Of a stretch of DNA of 64,000 nt, positions 17,100 through 25,120 are shown in pieces. Location: contig NZ_CP113116.1 in NCBI RefSeq assembly GCF_026625985.1, positions 1,922,001 through 1,986,000 of the forward strand. The letters run 5' to 3'. The notes below the pieces were generated by a model. That model ran no database searches. It was not told the origin of the DNA and worked only from the letters and a program-made list of their open reading frames with translations. This stretch comes from Mycobacterium sp. Aquia_213 (GTDB lineage: Bacteria > Actinomycetota > Actinomycetes > Mycobacteriales > Mycobacteriaceae). The first letter of the stretch is position 1. Every line of letters begins with the position of its first letter. Both the position numbers and the translations under genes were made by a program.

Positions 17100-18578
17100 A
17101 TGGCTGAACCGGCGACACCGCGCCCGTGGGCGGCGCTATGGGCGATGCTTACCGGCTACTTCATGACCTTGATCGACTGGACCGCAGTCTCCGTTGCCAA
17201 TCCGTCAATCATGACGGCGTTGCACACCGACTACGACTCGGTTGTATGGGTGACCAGTGCCTACTTGCTGGGATTCGCCGTGCCGCTGCTCGTGGCCGGG
17301 CGCCTCGGTGACCAATTCGGCCCTAAGACAATATATTTGGTTGGGCTTGCCGTCTTTACCGCGGCGTCGCTGTGGTGTGGGCTGGCGGATTCCATCCAGA
17401 TGCTGGTAGCGGCGCGTGTGGTCCAGGGCGTCGGTGCCGCGTTCCTCACTCCGCAGGTGTTGTCGATGATCACCCGAGTCTTTCCGTCCGGGCGCCGCGG
17501 CGTCGCGACGAGCCTGCGGGGTGCCGTCGTCGGGATCGCAACGCTGGCTGGGCCACTGGCCGGCGGCGTGCTCGTCGACGAGTTGGATTGGCATTGGATC
17601 TTTTTCGTCAACGTACCGATCGGCATCCTGGCCTTTGGGCTCGGAGTCTGGCTGATACCGGTGCTGCCCAAGAGCCGGCACAACTTCGACGTCATCGGTG
17701 TCCTGCTGTCCGCCGTCGGCCTTTTCCTGATCGTGTTCGCGTTGCAAGAGGCCCCGTCCCAGCACGGGGCGCCTTGGATCTGGGGGATGTTCGCCGCCGG
17801 TTTGGTCACGATGGCGGCGTTCGTGTGCTGGCAGGCCACCAACAAGGGTGAGCCACTAATTCCGTTGCGCGTGTTCAGCGATCGCAATTACTCGGTCTCC
17901 AGCCTCGGGGTGGGGGTACTGGCCTTTGCCTGGACAGCCATGGCGCTGCCCTTCATGTTTTTCGCGCAACTGGGATGCGGGCTTTCGGCAATGCACGCGG
18001 CGTTCCTGACGGCGCCGCTGGCCGTGTTGACGGCGGTGCTGACGCCCGTGGTGGGTAGGGTCGCAGACCGTTCGGACCCCCGTCGCGTCATCGGCGGCGG
18101 CTTCGCGGTGTTGGCCATCTCATTGGCCTGGCTGTCGCTCGAGATGACCCCGGCCACCCCCATCTGGCGCTTGTTGTTGCCGTTCCTCGCTGCTGGCGTG
18201 GGCGTGGTATTTCTCGGCGCGCCGCTGGCGGTCACCGCGATCCGCAATCTGCCCCCCGAGTTGGCTGGTGCGGGCTCCGGCGTTTTCACCGCAGCACGTC
18301 AGGTCGGCACGGTGCTGGGCAGCGCCAGTATGGCCGGGTTCATGCATTGGCTGGTGGTTCGGCAGTTACCGATCATCACCGGCATGAACGCGGGCGGCCC
18401 CGGGCTTGGGGTTGTGCCCCCGGCGAGATACCGCAATGAATTTGCGATAGCGATGTCTGAGTCGATGTTGCTGCCTGCGGTCGTCGCGTCGCTGGGCGTG
18501 GCCTGCGCGCTGTTACTGGTCGGATCGCAACGACCACAGGGAAATTCGGTTCCATCAGAGTCTGAATCGGTCAGCTGA
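17100..18578 (+). CDS. MFS exporter, DHA2 (EmrB/QacA) type
   Basis: 492 residues with about 14 hydrophobic segments. Motif A is seen as GRLGDQFGPKTIY after helix 2. The drug:H+ antiporter motif near helix 5 reads LRGAVVGIATLAGPLAGGVLVDELDWHWIFFVNVPIGI, characteristic of DHA2 exporters. A second motif A-like loop is GRVADRSDPRR. ATG 17100 (MAEPATPRPWAALWAML) begins directly before helix 1. A GTG at 16986 would add an implausible basic extension. The protein probably exports a hydrophobic or peptide compound by proton antiport. Next to a candidate peptide gene pair and a GNAT it may be their exporter. Confidence 0.88.
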   Translation: MAEPATPRPWAALWAMLTGYFMTLIDWTAVSVANPSIMTALHTDYDSVVWVTSAYLLGFAVPLLVAGRLGDQFGPKTIYLVGLAVFTAASLWCGLADSIQMLVAARVVQGVGAAFLTPQVLSMITRVFPSGRRGVATSLRGAVVGIATLAGPLAGGVLVDELDWHWIFFVNVPIGILAFGLGVWLIPVLPKSRHNFDVIGVLLSAVGLFLIVFALQEAPSQHGAPWIWGMFAAGLVTMAAFVCWQATNKGEPLIPLRVFSDRNYSVSSLGVGVLAFAWTAMALPFMFFAQLGCGLSAMHAAFLTAPLAVLTAVLTPVVGRVADRSDPRRVIGGGFAVLAISLAWLSLEMTPATPIWRLLLPFLAAGVGVVFLGAPLAVTAIRNLPPELAGAGSGVFTAARQVGTVLGSASMAGFMHWLVVRQLPIITGMNAGGPGLGVVPPARYRNEFAIAMSESMLLPAVVASLGVACALLLVGSQRPQGNSVPSESESVS

Positions 18579-18652
18579 GTTCGCAGCACTGCGAGTCGTC
18601 ATATGGTTCTACTCGCTGGGGGCTGGGGTCTCGAATTCGTTGGCGGGCTTGG

Positions 18653-19105
18653 TCAGTTACTGCGTTGCAGGGTGAACACCGGGATGGTGCGCGTGGTCTT
18701 ACCTTGGTACACACCGAAATTCGGGTGCTTGGACACGATTTCGCCGAACAGCGAATCACGCTCTGCGCCCTTCGCCTCTCGGGCGATGGCCGCGAACGAC
18801 TCGGTGCCCACCTCTACGCGGACTTGCGGAGTTGCGCGCAGGTTGTGCGCCCACGCCGGATCTTTCGGCGCGCCGCCGCGGGAGCCCACGACCACCATTG
18901 CTCGATCGATGGTGAAATACGCGAGAGGGGTCATGCGTGGCAGACCCGACTTGGCACCGGTCGTGGTCAGCAACAACACGCCGATGTTTTCGAAGACGCC
19001 ACCCACCTTGCCGTTGTTTTCCCGAAACTCCCGGATGATCTGCTCGTCGAAGGTCTTCAGCGCGACCGTGTCGGTGCGGAATCGCTCAGGATCAAACTCT
19101 TGCAC
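18653..19105 (-). CDS. Deazaflavin (F420)-dependent nitroreductase family protein, Ddn-like
   Basis: 150 residues. It belongs to the split-barrel Ddn/FDOR-A family abundant in mycobacteria: LLTTTGAKSGLPRMTPLAYF, VVVGSRGGAPKDPAWAHNLRATPQVRVEVG and a C-terminal HPNFGVYQGKTTRTIPVF. Family members use F420H2 to reduce quinones, nitro compounds or other substrates, often at the membrane. The ATG at 19105 gives MQEFDPERF. It is convergent with the MFS gene and separated from the hydroxybutyrate-dehydrogenase-like gene by 345 bases. No operon partner is apparent. Confidence 0.88.
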   Translation of the reverse strand: MQEFDPERFRTDTVALKTFDEQIIREFRENNGKVGGVFENIGVLLLTTTGAKSGLPRMTPLAYFTIDRAMVVVGSRGGAPKDPAWAHNLRATPQVRVEVGTESFAAIAREAKGAERDSLFGEIVSKHPNFGVYQGKTTRTIPVFTLQRSN

Positions 19106-19444
19106 CTAGGCGAGGGTAGGACGTCCGGTGCCGCGCGGGGAGCCATCTGCTGGCCAGAAAACTGACGTTGTCACCGAGGTGAGCCACGACCCACTCGGCG
19201 CGCATTAGGTGCCGAGGCGTGCACGCCCCCGACCGGCGGGCGAAGCCCGGTCTCTGCTTGCGCACGAAGGGCAGTGCAGAGGGTCCGATTCCCTCATAAC
19301 ATCGCAGCCCAGCATTGCCCACCGTTGACAGCACGCAGCACATCACCACGTGCAGATTCGTGACGATGAGGGCGGGCAAGGGGCATCCACCCCCGGCGAC
19401 GGATAATCTCCTGCGGTGGCCGAGATGCGTCGCGAAGGAGAAGT
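19106..19444. other. Intergenic region, no gene supported
   Basis: About 340 bases. The only notable structure is a perfect five-base stem with a seven-base loop at 19279-19295 (GAGGG-TCCGATT-CCCTC), which looks like a tRNA T-arm but has no other tRNA parts around it. The downstream end carries the ribosome site of the next gene (GAAGGAGAAG). Confidence 0.45.
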
Positions 19445-19450
19445 GTGGAG

Positions 19451-20233
19451 ATGATCCGCGGAAAGTCCGTCCTCGTAACCGGTTCCACCTCGGGTATAGG
19501 TCTCGCCGTCGCGCGGGCCTTCGCCGCAGAGGGAGCGAATGTAACCCTCAACGGTTTCGGTGACCTGGGCGCCATCGAGCAGCAGCGGCGAGATATCGAA
19601 GAGACCTTCGCGGTGCGCGCGGCCTATTCGGGCGCCGACGTGACCAGCCCGGCCGAGATCGCCGAGATGATCAGCGATGCCGAAAAGGCCTTCGGAGCGG
19701 TCGACGTCCTCGTCAACAACGCGGGCATCCAATTCGTGGCCAAGGTGGAGGATTTTCCGGTCGAGAAGTGGGACGCGGTGATCGCGACAAATTTGTCGGC
19801 CGTTTTCCACACGTCTCGCTGTGCGCTGCCCGGGATGAAGCGCCGCGGGTGGGGCCGAATCATCAACATCGCCTCAGCGCACGGGCTGGTCGCAAGCGCC
19901 GAGAAGTCGGCCTACGTCGCAGCCAAGCACGGCGTTGTCGGGCTCACCAAGGTGGTGGCAATCGAAACCGCCGAGGCCGGCATCACCTGCAACGCAATCT
20001 GCCCGGGGTGGGTCATGACACCACTCATCGCGCAGCAAATCGAAGCGTTCGCCAACACGACCGGAAAATCCTTCGAAGAGGCCAAGCAAGAATTCGTCGC
20101 CGAAAAACAGCCGATGGCCCGCTTCACCCGCCCGGAAGACGTTGGCGCACTTGCGGTCTTTTTGGCCGGCGAAGCGGCCGCCACCATCACCGGCGCGAGC
20201 TACTCGATCGACGGCGGCTGGACCGCCCAATGA
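19451..20233 (+). CDS. SDR, D-3-hydroxybutyrate dehydrogenase-like
   Basis: 260 residues. SDR motifs are textbook: VLVTGSTSGIGLAVARAFAAEGA, LVNNAGIQFV, the catalytic NIASAHGLVASAEKSAYVAAKHG (Ser/Tyr/Lys), and ICPGWVMTPLI. The segment EKQPMARFTRPEDVGALAVFLAGEAA ... YSIDGGWTAQ is characteristic of NAD-dependent 3-hydroxybutyrate dehydrogenases, as is the overall length. The likely reaction is interconversion of 3-hydroxybutyrate and acetoacetate. GTG 19445, six bases upstream and closer to GAAGGAGAAG, is an alternative start. 3-Hydroxybutyrate is also a unit of the mycobactin backbone, but a link is speculative. Confidence 0.8.
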   Translation: MIRGKSVLVTGSTSGIGLAVARAFAAEGANVTLNGFGDLGAIEQQRRDIEETFAVRAAYSGADVTSPAEIAEMISDAEKAFGAVDVLVNNAGIQFVAKVEDFPVEKWDAVIATNLSAVFHTSRCALPGMKRRGWGRIINIASAHGLVASAEKSAYVAAKHGVVGLTKVVAIETAEAGITCNAICPGWVMTPLIAQQIEAFANTTGKSFEEAKQEFVAEKQPMARFTRPEDVGALAVFLAGEAAATITGASYSIDGGWTAQ

Positions 20234-20252
20234 TGTCCCGTGGCCGAGCGGG

Positions 20253-20807
20253 CTAGCGGCCCAACGCGAACGGGCTCGGCGCAGCGGGGCCGGCACCCAG
20301 CAGCGGCAACTGCGGCACAGGGTTGGCGCCCGGTAACTGGAATGGCATGGACGGATTGGCGCCGGGCATTCCGAACGGCATCTTGCCGTTGGCCAGCGAT
20401 GTCATCACGCCCGGGCATTCCATCTGGATCGCCATGCTGGCGACCATTCCGGCCATGTTCGGCGGAAGTCCTTTAATGAGACCCAATTGCGATGTCACCG
20501 ACGCGAGGGTTGCGCCCGGCTTGACCAGCGCCGGGCAGATCGACTGGCCGATCCCGGCAAGACTGTTGGTCAGCGAGCCGTTGGTGCCGTTTCCCATACC
20601 GTTCAGCGCGGCGGTGACGGGGTCGGGGGACGGGTCGGCCTGCGCGAGAGCGGGCAAGGCCGCCCCGGCGGTGAGTATGCCCGCCGCAACCGCGAACGGA
20701 CGAAGCGCCGCCGCAGCCGCATTGATGAAATCTGCCCATGCCGTCGGTTGGCGATCCTCTGAAGAGCGACGGACAGTCCATGGGCGGTACATCATCGGTG
20801 CGGTCAT
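20253..20807 (-). CDS. Secreted mycobacterial protein, 184 residues
   Basis: From ATG 20807, preceded by GAGGAGC. A signal peptide-like segment (ALRPFAVAAGILTAGAALPALAQA) ends near residue 58 after an unusually long N-terminal part. The mature region has a conserved core with two cysteines (SICPALVKPGATLASVTSQLG and IQMECPGVM), then a Pro/Gly/Met-rich tail (MPFGMPGANPSMPFQLPG). Similar secreted proteins are common in mycobacteria but I know no function. It lies 115 bases downstream of the mmpL stop on the same strand and could be co-transcribed with the mmpS-mmpL pair. Confidence 0.7.
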   Translation of the reverse strand: MTAPMMYRPWTVRRSSEDRQPTAWADFINAAAAALRPFAVAAGILTAGAALPALAQADPSPDPVTAALNGMGNGTNGSLTNSLAGIGQSICPALVKPGATLASVTSQLGLIKGLPPNMAGMVASMAIQMECPGVMTSLANGKMPFGMPGANPSMPFQLPGANPVPQLPLLGAGPAAPSPFALGR

Positions 20808-20921
20808 CTTGCTCCTCGGCGATCGCGGAAGTGCACAGCTGCGCACTGCCCATCACTTCGGTAACAATCAGCAATCCGTTACAAAACGAATCGATATACC
20901 CCTGCCCCGCTGGTGGGGGGC

Positions 20922-23747
20922 CTAGCGCTGTGGCAGCGGGCGGCTGCGCACCAGCGTCGGCCACCAGAACCACGGCCCGAGGATCCGCAGGATCGCTGGC
21001 ACCACAAACGAACGCACGATCAACGTGTCGAGCAGCAGGCCGATGCACACAGTGGAACCGACTTGTCCGATCGTTCGCAGATCGCTGGTCAGCATTGCCA
21101 GCATCGTGAACGCGAACACCAACCCCGCCGACGTCACCACGCCACCCGTGCTTCCGAGCGCGCGGATCAGACCGGTGTGGATTCCGGCGTGCAGCTCCTC
21201 TTTGACCCGGAGGATCAACAGCAGGTTGTAGTCCGAACCCACCGCCACCAAGATGATGAACGTCAGCGGCAATATCAGCCAGTGCAAAGGCAGACCGATG
21301 AGATGCTGCCAAACGAGTATGGAAAGCCCGAACGCGCCGGCGTAAGAGAAGGCCACCGTGAGGGGAATGACCAAGGCAGCCATCAGACTTCGCGTCAGGA
21401 ACAACATGATCAAGAAGATCAGCACGAAGGCGGCGATCGCCACGATAAGCAGATCGGACGCGGCGTACTGCTTGATGTCCTTGTTGGTTGCTCCAGAACC
21501 GCCGATATAAACTTTCGAACCGGCCAGCGAGGTCTCTTTGAGCGCCCCGGTTATCGCGTTGGGGAACTGTTCGACATGCTGCACGCCTTCCGGGCCATTG
21601 GCGTCCCCCTCGTGGGTCACGATGATCCGGGCAGCCCGGCCATCCGGCGACATCAGCAGCGTCATACCAGTTTTGACGTCTTCGTTGTCGAAACCTTCGT
21701 GCGGAATGTAGAAGAAGTCATCGCTGCGGGCCTGGTCGAAGTCGAGCCCGACATTGATCTGGTCGTCGAATGTCTGGTCGGTCTGGGTGCTCTGCAGAGA
21801 CGACTGACCGTAGGTGTTGACTAACAGATTGGCCAAAGCCTCCGAGTCGTCGGCCGTGAGTTTCAGCTGCGTGATGATTTGCGGCAAGGTCTTGTCGATG
21901 ATCTCGAGCGACGCTACGGCGTCCTTGATATCGTCGGCCATCTTGTCCAGGCCGTCGATTGACTCGAACAGCGACCTGAATGCGTAACAGACCGGAATGT
22001 CGAAACAGTGCTTCTCCCAATAGAAATAGCTGCGCATCGGCCGGAAGAAGTCTTCGAGGTTCGCCAGGTTTGACCTCAACTCGTCGGTGACCTGTTGCAT
22101 GTCCTCCATCGTGAGGACCGTCTTGTGCATTTCGTCCGACATCGTCTGAAAGAAGCCGATTTCCTTCCGCAAGACCGTGACGGTATGCGTCGTGATCTCT
22201 GCCTGCTCTTGGGTATTGGCGTTTTGCTGCTTGGTGAACGGGAGCTGTTGGCCGCTACCGCTGCCTTGCGTAGTGAACAAGTAGGGGATAGTGGCGTGTT
22301 CCAAAGCTCGGCCCATGGGCCTGGTGATGCTTTGCACCATCGCAACGCCGGGAAGGCGTTCGAGAGCCTTCGCCGCGCGGTCCAACGAGATGAAGTCACC
22401 CGAGTTTCGCAGGTCATGATCCGACTCGATCATCAGCATCTCGGAAAACAGCTTGCTCTTCGGGAAGTGCCGATCCGCTGCCTGGAAACCAAGATTGGCG
22501 GGGGAATTATGCGGCTGGTACTGACGGTCGTCGTAGTTCTGCCGGTACGTCGGCACGAAGATCGCCCCGAGCATGACGGCCGCGGTACTGGCCGCCAATA
22601 TTGGCACCGGCCAGCGGACCACGCTCGTCCCGATCCGCCGATACAGGTGTGCTTTGGCTTTGCTTTTCGGGTCGAAGAGCCCAAAAAGGCTGCCCACCGT
22701 CAAGAAGGCCGGGCCGAGCGTCAGTGCTGCCGCGATCGTGAACAGCATGCTGATCGCAACGGCCGGCCCCATGGTGTGGAAGTAGTTGAGTCGCGCGAAA
22801 GTCAAGCAATAGCACGCCCCCGCGATCGTCAGCCCCGAGCCAAGAATGACGGGCGTGACGCTCTTATAGGCGGTGTAAAACGCCTCCTCCCTGCCTTCGC
22901 CGTCATGTCGGGCCTCGTGGTAGCGGCCCATCAAGAAGATGCCGTAGTCCGTCCCCGCTCCCAGGGTCAGCGCGACGACGATGTTCACCGCGAATGACGA
23001 GAGCTCGATGTACCCAAGATGCCCGAGGGTTGCGATAACCCCCTTCGCGACCAGCATCTCGAACAGAACTCCGGCCAACGGCACGAACAGGGTGACGGGC
23101 GAGCGGTACACGAGCAGCAACATCGCGATGATGAGAAAGATCGTCACGATCGTGATGTCGTTCAAGCTGGAATTCGCAATGGCTACCGTGTCCGAGGCGA
23201 GCGGCGCTGCGCCGCTGACGTACACCTTGAGCCCGGGCGGTGGCGTGTCCTTCGCGACGATATCCCGAACGGCCGCAACGGATTCATTCGCTTGCATTTG
23301 CCCGATGTCGCCACCGAGCCGCAACAGCACGTAGGCGCACTTGCCGTCGAGGCTCTGCGCCCCCGCCGCGGTGATCGGCTTGCCCCACAGATCCATGACG
23401 TACTGCACATGCTTGGGGTCCTGCTTGAACCGGTGCACCAAATCGTCGTAGTACTGATGATCCGCGTCGCCCAGCGGCCGGTTGGCTTCCAGCACAATCA
23501 TGGCCAAGCTGGTCGAATTGGACTCGTGGAACTCCGCACCGATGGACAACAATGCCCGCTGCGACGGCGCGTAGTGCGGGACTACCGGCCCCGCAAGCTC
23601 TTCGGCGACCCGCTCGACCTGCGGCATGAAAGTGTTCGTCGACACGGCCAGAAGGGCCCAGAAGGCGATGATCGGTATCGCGAAGACGCGGACCATTCGG
23701 GGGACGAAGGGTCGTTTCGCCGGAGGCTGCGACCGATGCTCGCTCAT
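20922..23747 (-). CDS. MmpL-family RND transporter (MmpL4/5-like)
   Basis: 941 residues from ATG 23747, which overlaps the mmpS stop (ATGA). RND topology: an N-terminal helix, a periplasmic domain, helices 2-6, a second large periplasmic domain with a helical hairpin (about residues 480-640, MQQVTDELRSNLANLE), then helices 8-12. The proton-relay Asp-Tyr pairs are visible in GAGTDYGIFLMGRYHE and VGSDYNLLLILRVKEE. MmpL4 and MmpL5 with their MmpS partners export mycobactin/carboxymycobactin in M. tuberculosis. The location 3 kb from the mbt operon makes siderophore export plausible. No IdeR box was seen upstream. Confidence 0.92.
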   Translation of the reverse strand: MSEHRSQPPAKRPFVPRMVRVFAIPIIAFWALLAVSTNTFMPQVERVAEELAGPVVPHYAPSQRALLSIGAEFHESNSTSLAMIVLEANRPLGDADHQYYDDLVHRFKQDPKHVQYVMDLWGKPITAAGAQSLDGKCAYVLLRLGGDIGQMQANESVAAVRDIVAKDTPPPGLKVYVSGAAPLASDTVAIANSSLNDITIVTIFLIIAMLLLVYRSPVTLFVPLAGVLFEMLVAKGVIATLGHLGYIELSSFAVNIVVALTLGAGTDYGIFLMGRYHEARHDGEGREEAFYTAYKSVTPVILGSGLTIAGACYCLTFARLNYFHTMGPAVAISMLFTIAAALTLGPAFLTVGSLFGLFDPKSKAKAHLYRRIGTSVVRWPVPILAASTAAVMLGAIFVPTYRQNYDDRQYQPHNSPANLGFQAADRHFPKSKLFSEMLMIESDHDLRNSGDFISLDRAAKALERLPGVAMVQSITRPMGRALEHATIPYLFTTQGSGSGQQLPFTKQQNANTQEQAEITTHTVTVLRKEIGFFQTMSDEMHKTVLTMEDMQQVTDELRSNLANLEDFFRPMRSYFYWEKHCFDIPVCYAFRSLFESIDGLDKMADDIKDAVASLEIIDKTLPQIITQLKLTADDSEALANLLVNTYGQSSLQSTQTDQTFDDQINVGLDFDQARSDDFFYIPHEGFDNEDVKTGMTLLMSPDGRAARIIVTHEGDANGPEGVQHVEQFPNAITGALKETSLAGSKVYIGGSGATNKDIKQYAASDLLIVAIAAFVLIFLIMLFLTRSLMAALVIPLTVAFSYAGAFGLSILVWQHLIGLPLHWLILPLTFIILVAVGSDYNLLLILRVKEELHAGIHTGLIRALGSTGGVVTSAGLVFAFTMLAMLTSDLRTIGQVGSTVCIGLLLDTLIVRSFVVPAILRILGPWFWWPTLVRSRPLPQR

Positions 23748-24187
23748 GCGGATTTCACTAGGCAAAAGACGTGTGCGTCCTGATGGTTATCGGACTGTTC
23801 AGCGCGGACAACGCCATTCACCCGCAGCCGGCAGCCGACTTGACCACCCTGAACCTGCGCCGAGATGCTGCCGGACACCACGGTGAGTGTGGTCGACTCC
23901 GTGTGCGACCACGGCAAGGTCGTCAGATCAACCCGATGCGGATGTCCGTTGACGTCCACCCAGACGAGAATCCCGCCTTGCCCGGCCGAACCGAACAACT
24001 CATACGTGAGTCGTTTGATACTGAACTCCGGCGGTGCTGCCGGCTGATTGACGGTGATGACGGGCGGGGGATCGGAGAATTCGTGCACCTTCAACATGGC
24101 CACCCCGCCGACCGCGATCACAACGACGGCAACCAAAGGCATCCAAGCTCGTGCCAAGACGGTCCTGCCGACTGAACGAGGGCTCAC
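23744..24187 (-). CDS. MmpS-family accessory membrane protein
   Basis: 147 residues from GTG 24187, preceded by AAAGGGTGA. One N-terminal transmembrane helix (WMPLVAVVVIAVGGVAML) is followed by an exported beta-sandwich domain with YELFGSAGQGGILVWVDVNG and a closing pair of cysteines (GCRLRVNGVV ... VFCLV), the usual MmpS pattern. MmpS proteins form a complex with their adjacent MmpL and are needed for export. The stop overlaps the mmpL start, so the pair is coupled. A TACTAT hexamer about 75 bases upstream might be the -10 box. Confidence 0.9.
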   Translation of the reverse strand: MSPRSVGRTVLARAWMPLVAVVVIAVGGVAMLKVHEFSDPPPVITVNQPAAPPEFSIKRLTYELFGSAGQGGILVWVDVNGHPHRVDLTTLPWSHTESTTLTVVSGSISAQVQGGQVGCRLRVNGVVRAEQSDNHQDAHVFCLVKSA

Positions 24188-24472
24188 CCGGTCACCCTTT
24201 CGAACCTCGCCCCCGCACCCTGTGCTCTCATCCCACCCCACCTGTGGCCTGAATAGTAGACGGTCATGTACTCAATGAGATGGACTGACCGTACCGGATG
24301 ACTACGGACGTTGCCATCCACCGGGGCCCACGGCAATACCGACGAGTCGCACCGGGAATCGGCGAAAGCGCCACCATTACGAATGGGCGTGAACACGCTT
24401 TTTGCTGCCAATCATGCTGCCGACAGAAAATGGCACGTCAGAACGGTTATGGACTACGTCATGCGCGTTGCG

Positions 24473-24898
24473 TCATGACATTTTCCGCAGCCGCCTTTTC
24501 AACCTCGCGCTGCGCAGGATCTGAGTCGTGAAGTTCAGGGAGGCGAGCATGGGGAACACCCCGAGGAATGTCCGCTCGGAGGGCGTCGCTCCATGCAAGT
24601 GGTACAGGCTGCCAAACACGTAAAAGCACCCCACCATGAATAAAGCGCCGGGAATGCAGAACGTCATCGCGGAGCTACGGTCGGCAACGATCTGCCTCGC
24701 ATAGTCCATCTCATCCCTCGACAATGGTTCGCGTTTACGCACCTTCGTGGTGACCGTTCTGGCGATTCCGATATCGTCGCTTATCGGAGTGGCGGGTCGG
24801 TCCCCCAGGCGTTTGACGTATACGGCAGCGAAGGCGGCGAACACCAGGGCCAGCGCCAGGGCGACCACGGTCAGCAGCCCATACAAAGCCTGCGTCAT
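24473..24898 (-). CDS. Membrane protein of unknown function, 141 residues
   Basis: An N-terminal transmembrane helix (YGLLTVVALALALVFAAFAAVYV) is followed by a charged cytoplasmic segment (TVTTKVRKREPLSRDEMDYARQIV), then two more hydrophobic stretches (MTFCIPGALFMVGCFYVFGSLY and TFLGVFPMLASLNFTTQIL) and a basic C terminus (RLKRRLRK). I do not recognise the family. It is a single gene on the minus strand, about 285 bases upstream of the mmpS start and divergent from the flavoprotein gene. Confidence 0.6.
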   Translation of the reverse strand: MTQALYGLLTVVALALALVFAAFAAVYVKRLGDRPATPISDDIGIARTVTTKVRKREPLSRDEMDYARQIVADRSSAMTFCIPGALFMVGCFYVFGSLYHLHGATPSERTFLGVFPMLASLNFTTQILRSARLKRRLRKMS

Positions 24899-25120
24899 TA
24901 CTCGCTCCTTCGCTCCTTCGCTCCGCCGAAGCCGTTGTGTACGCGATCGATCACTAGCTTAGGCCCGAGCCGGTGCTGTGGGGAATCTCTGGCTGCCAGC
25001 GTTGGGTCAGGCGCGGGTAACGGTTGAGGCTCGTTTCGGTTATGCCGCCGCACGTCGGGCGCTGCCGCGAATCGCGTGGTTTAACAATGCGGGACATGAC
25101 GCAATCGCGGGAGTCCGACG

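Noticed and set aside
19279..19295. tRNA T-arm-like hairpin GAGGG-TCCGATT-CCCTC
   Set aside because: No acceptor, D or anticodon arms can be drawn around it and the loop is TCC rather than TTC. A relic attachment site is possible, but nothing else supports it.
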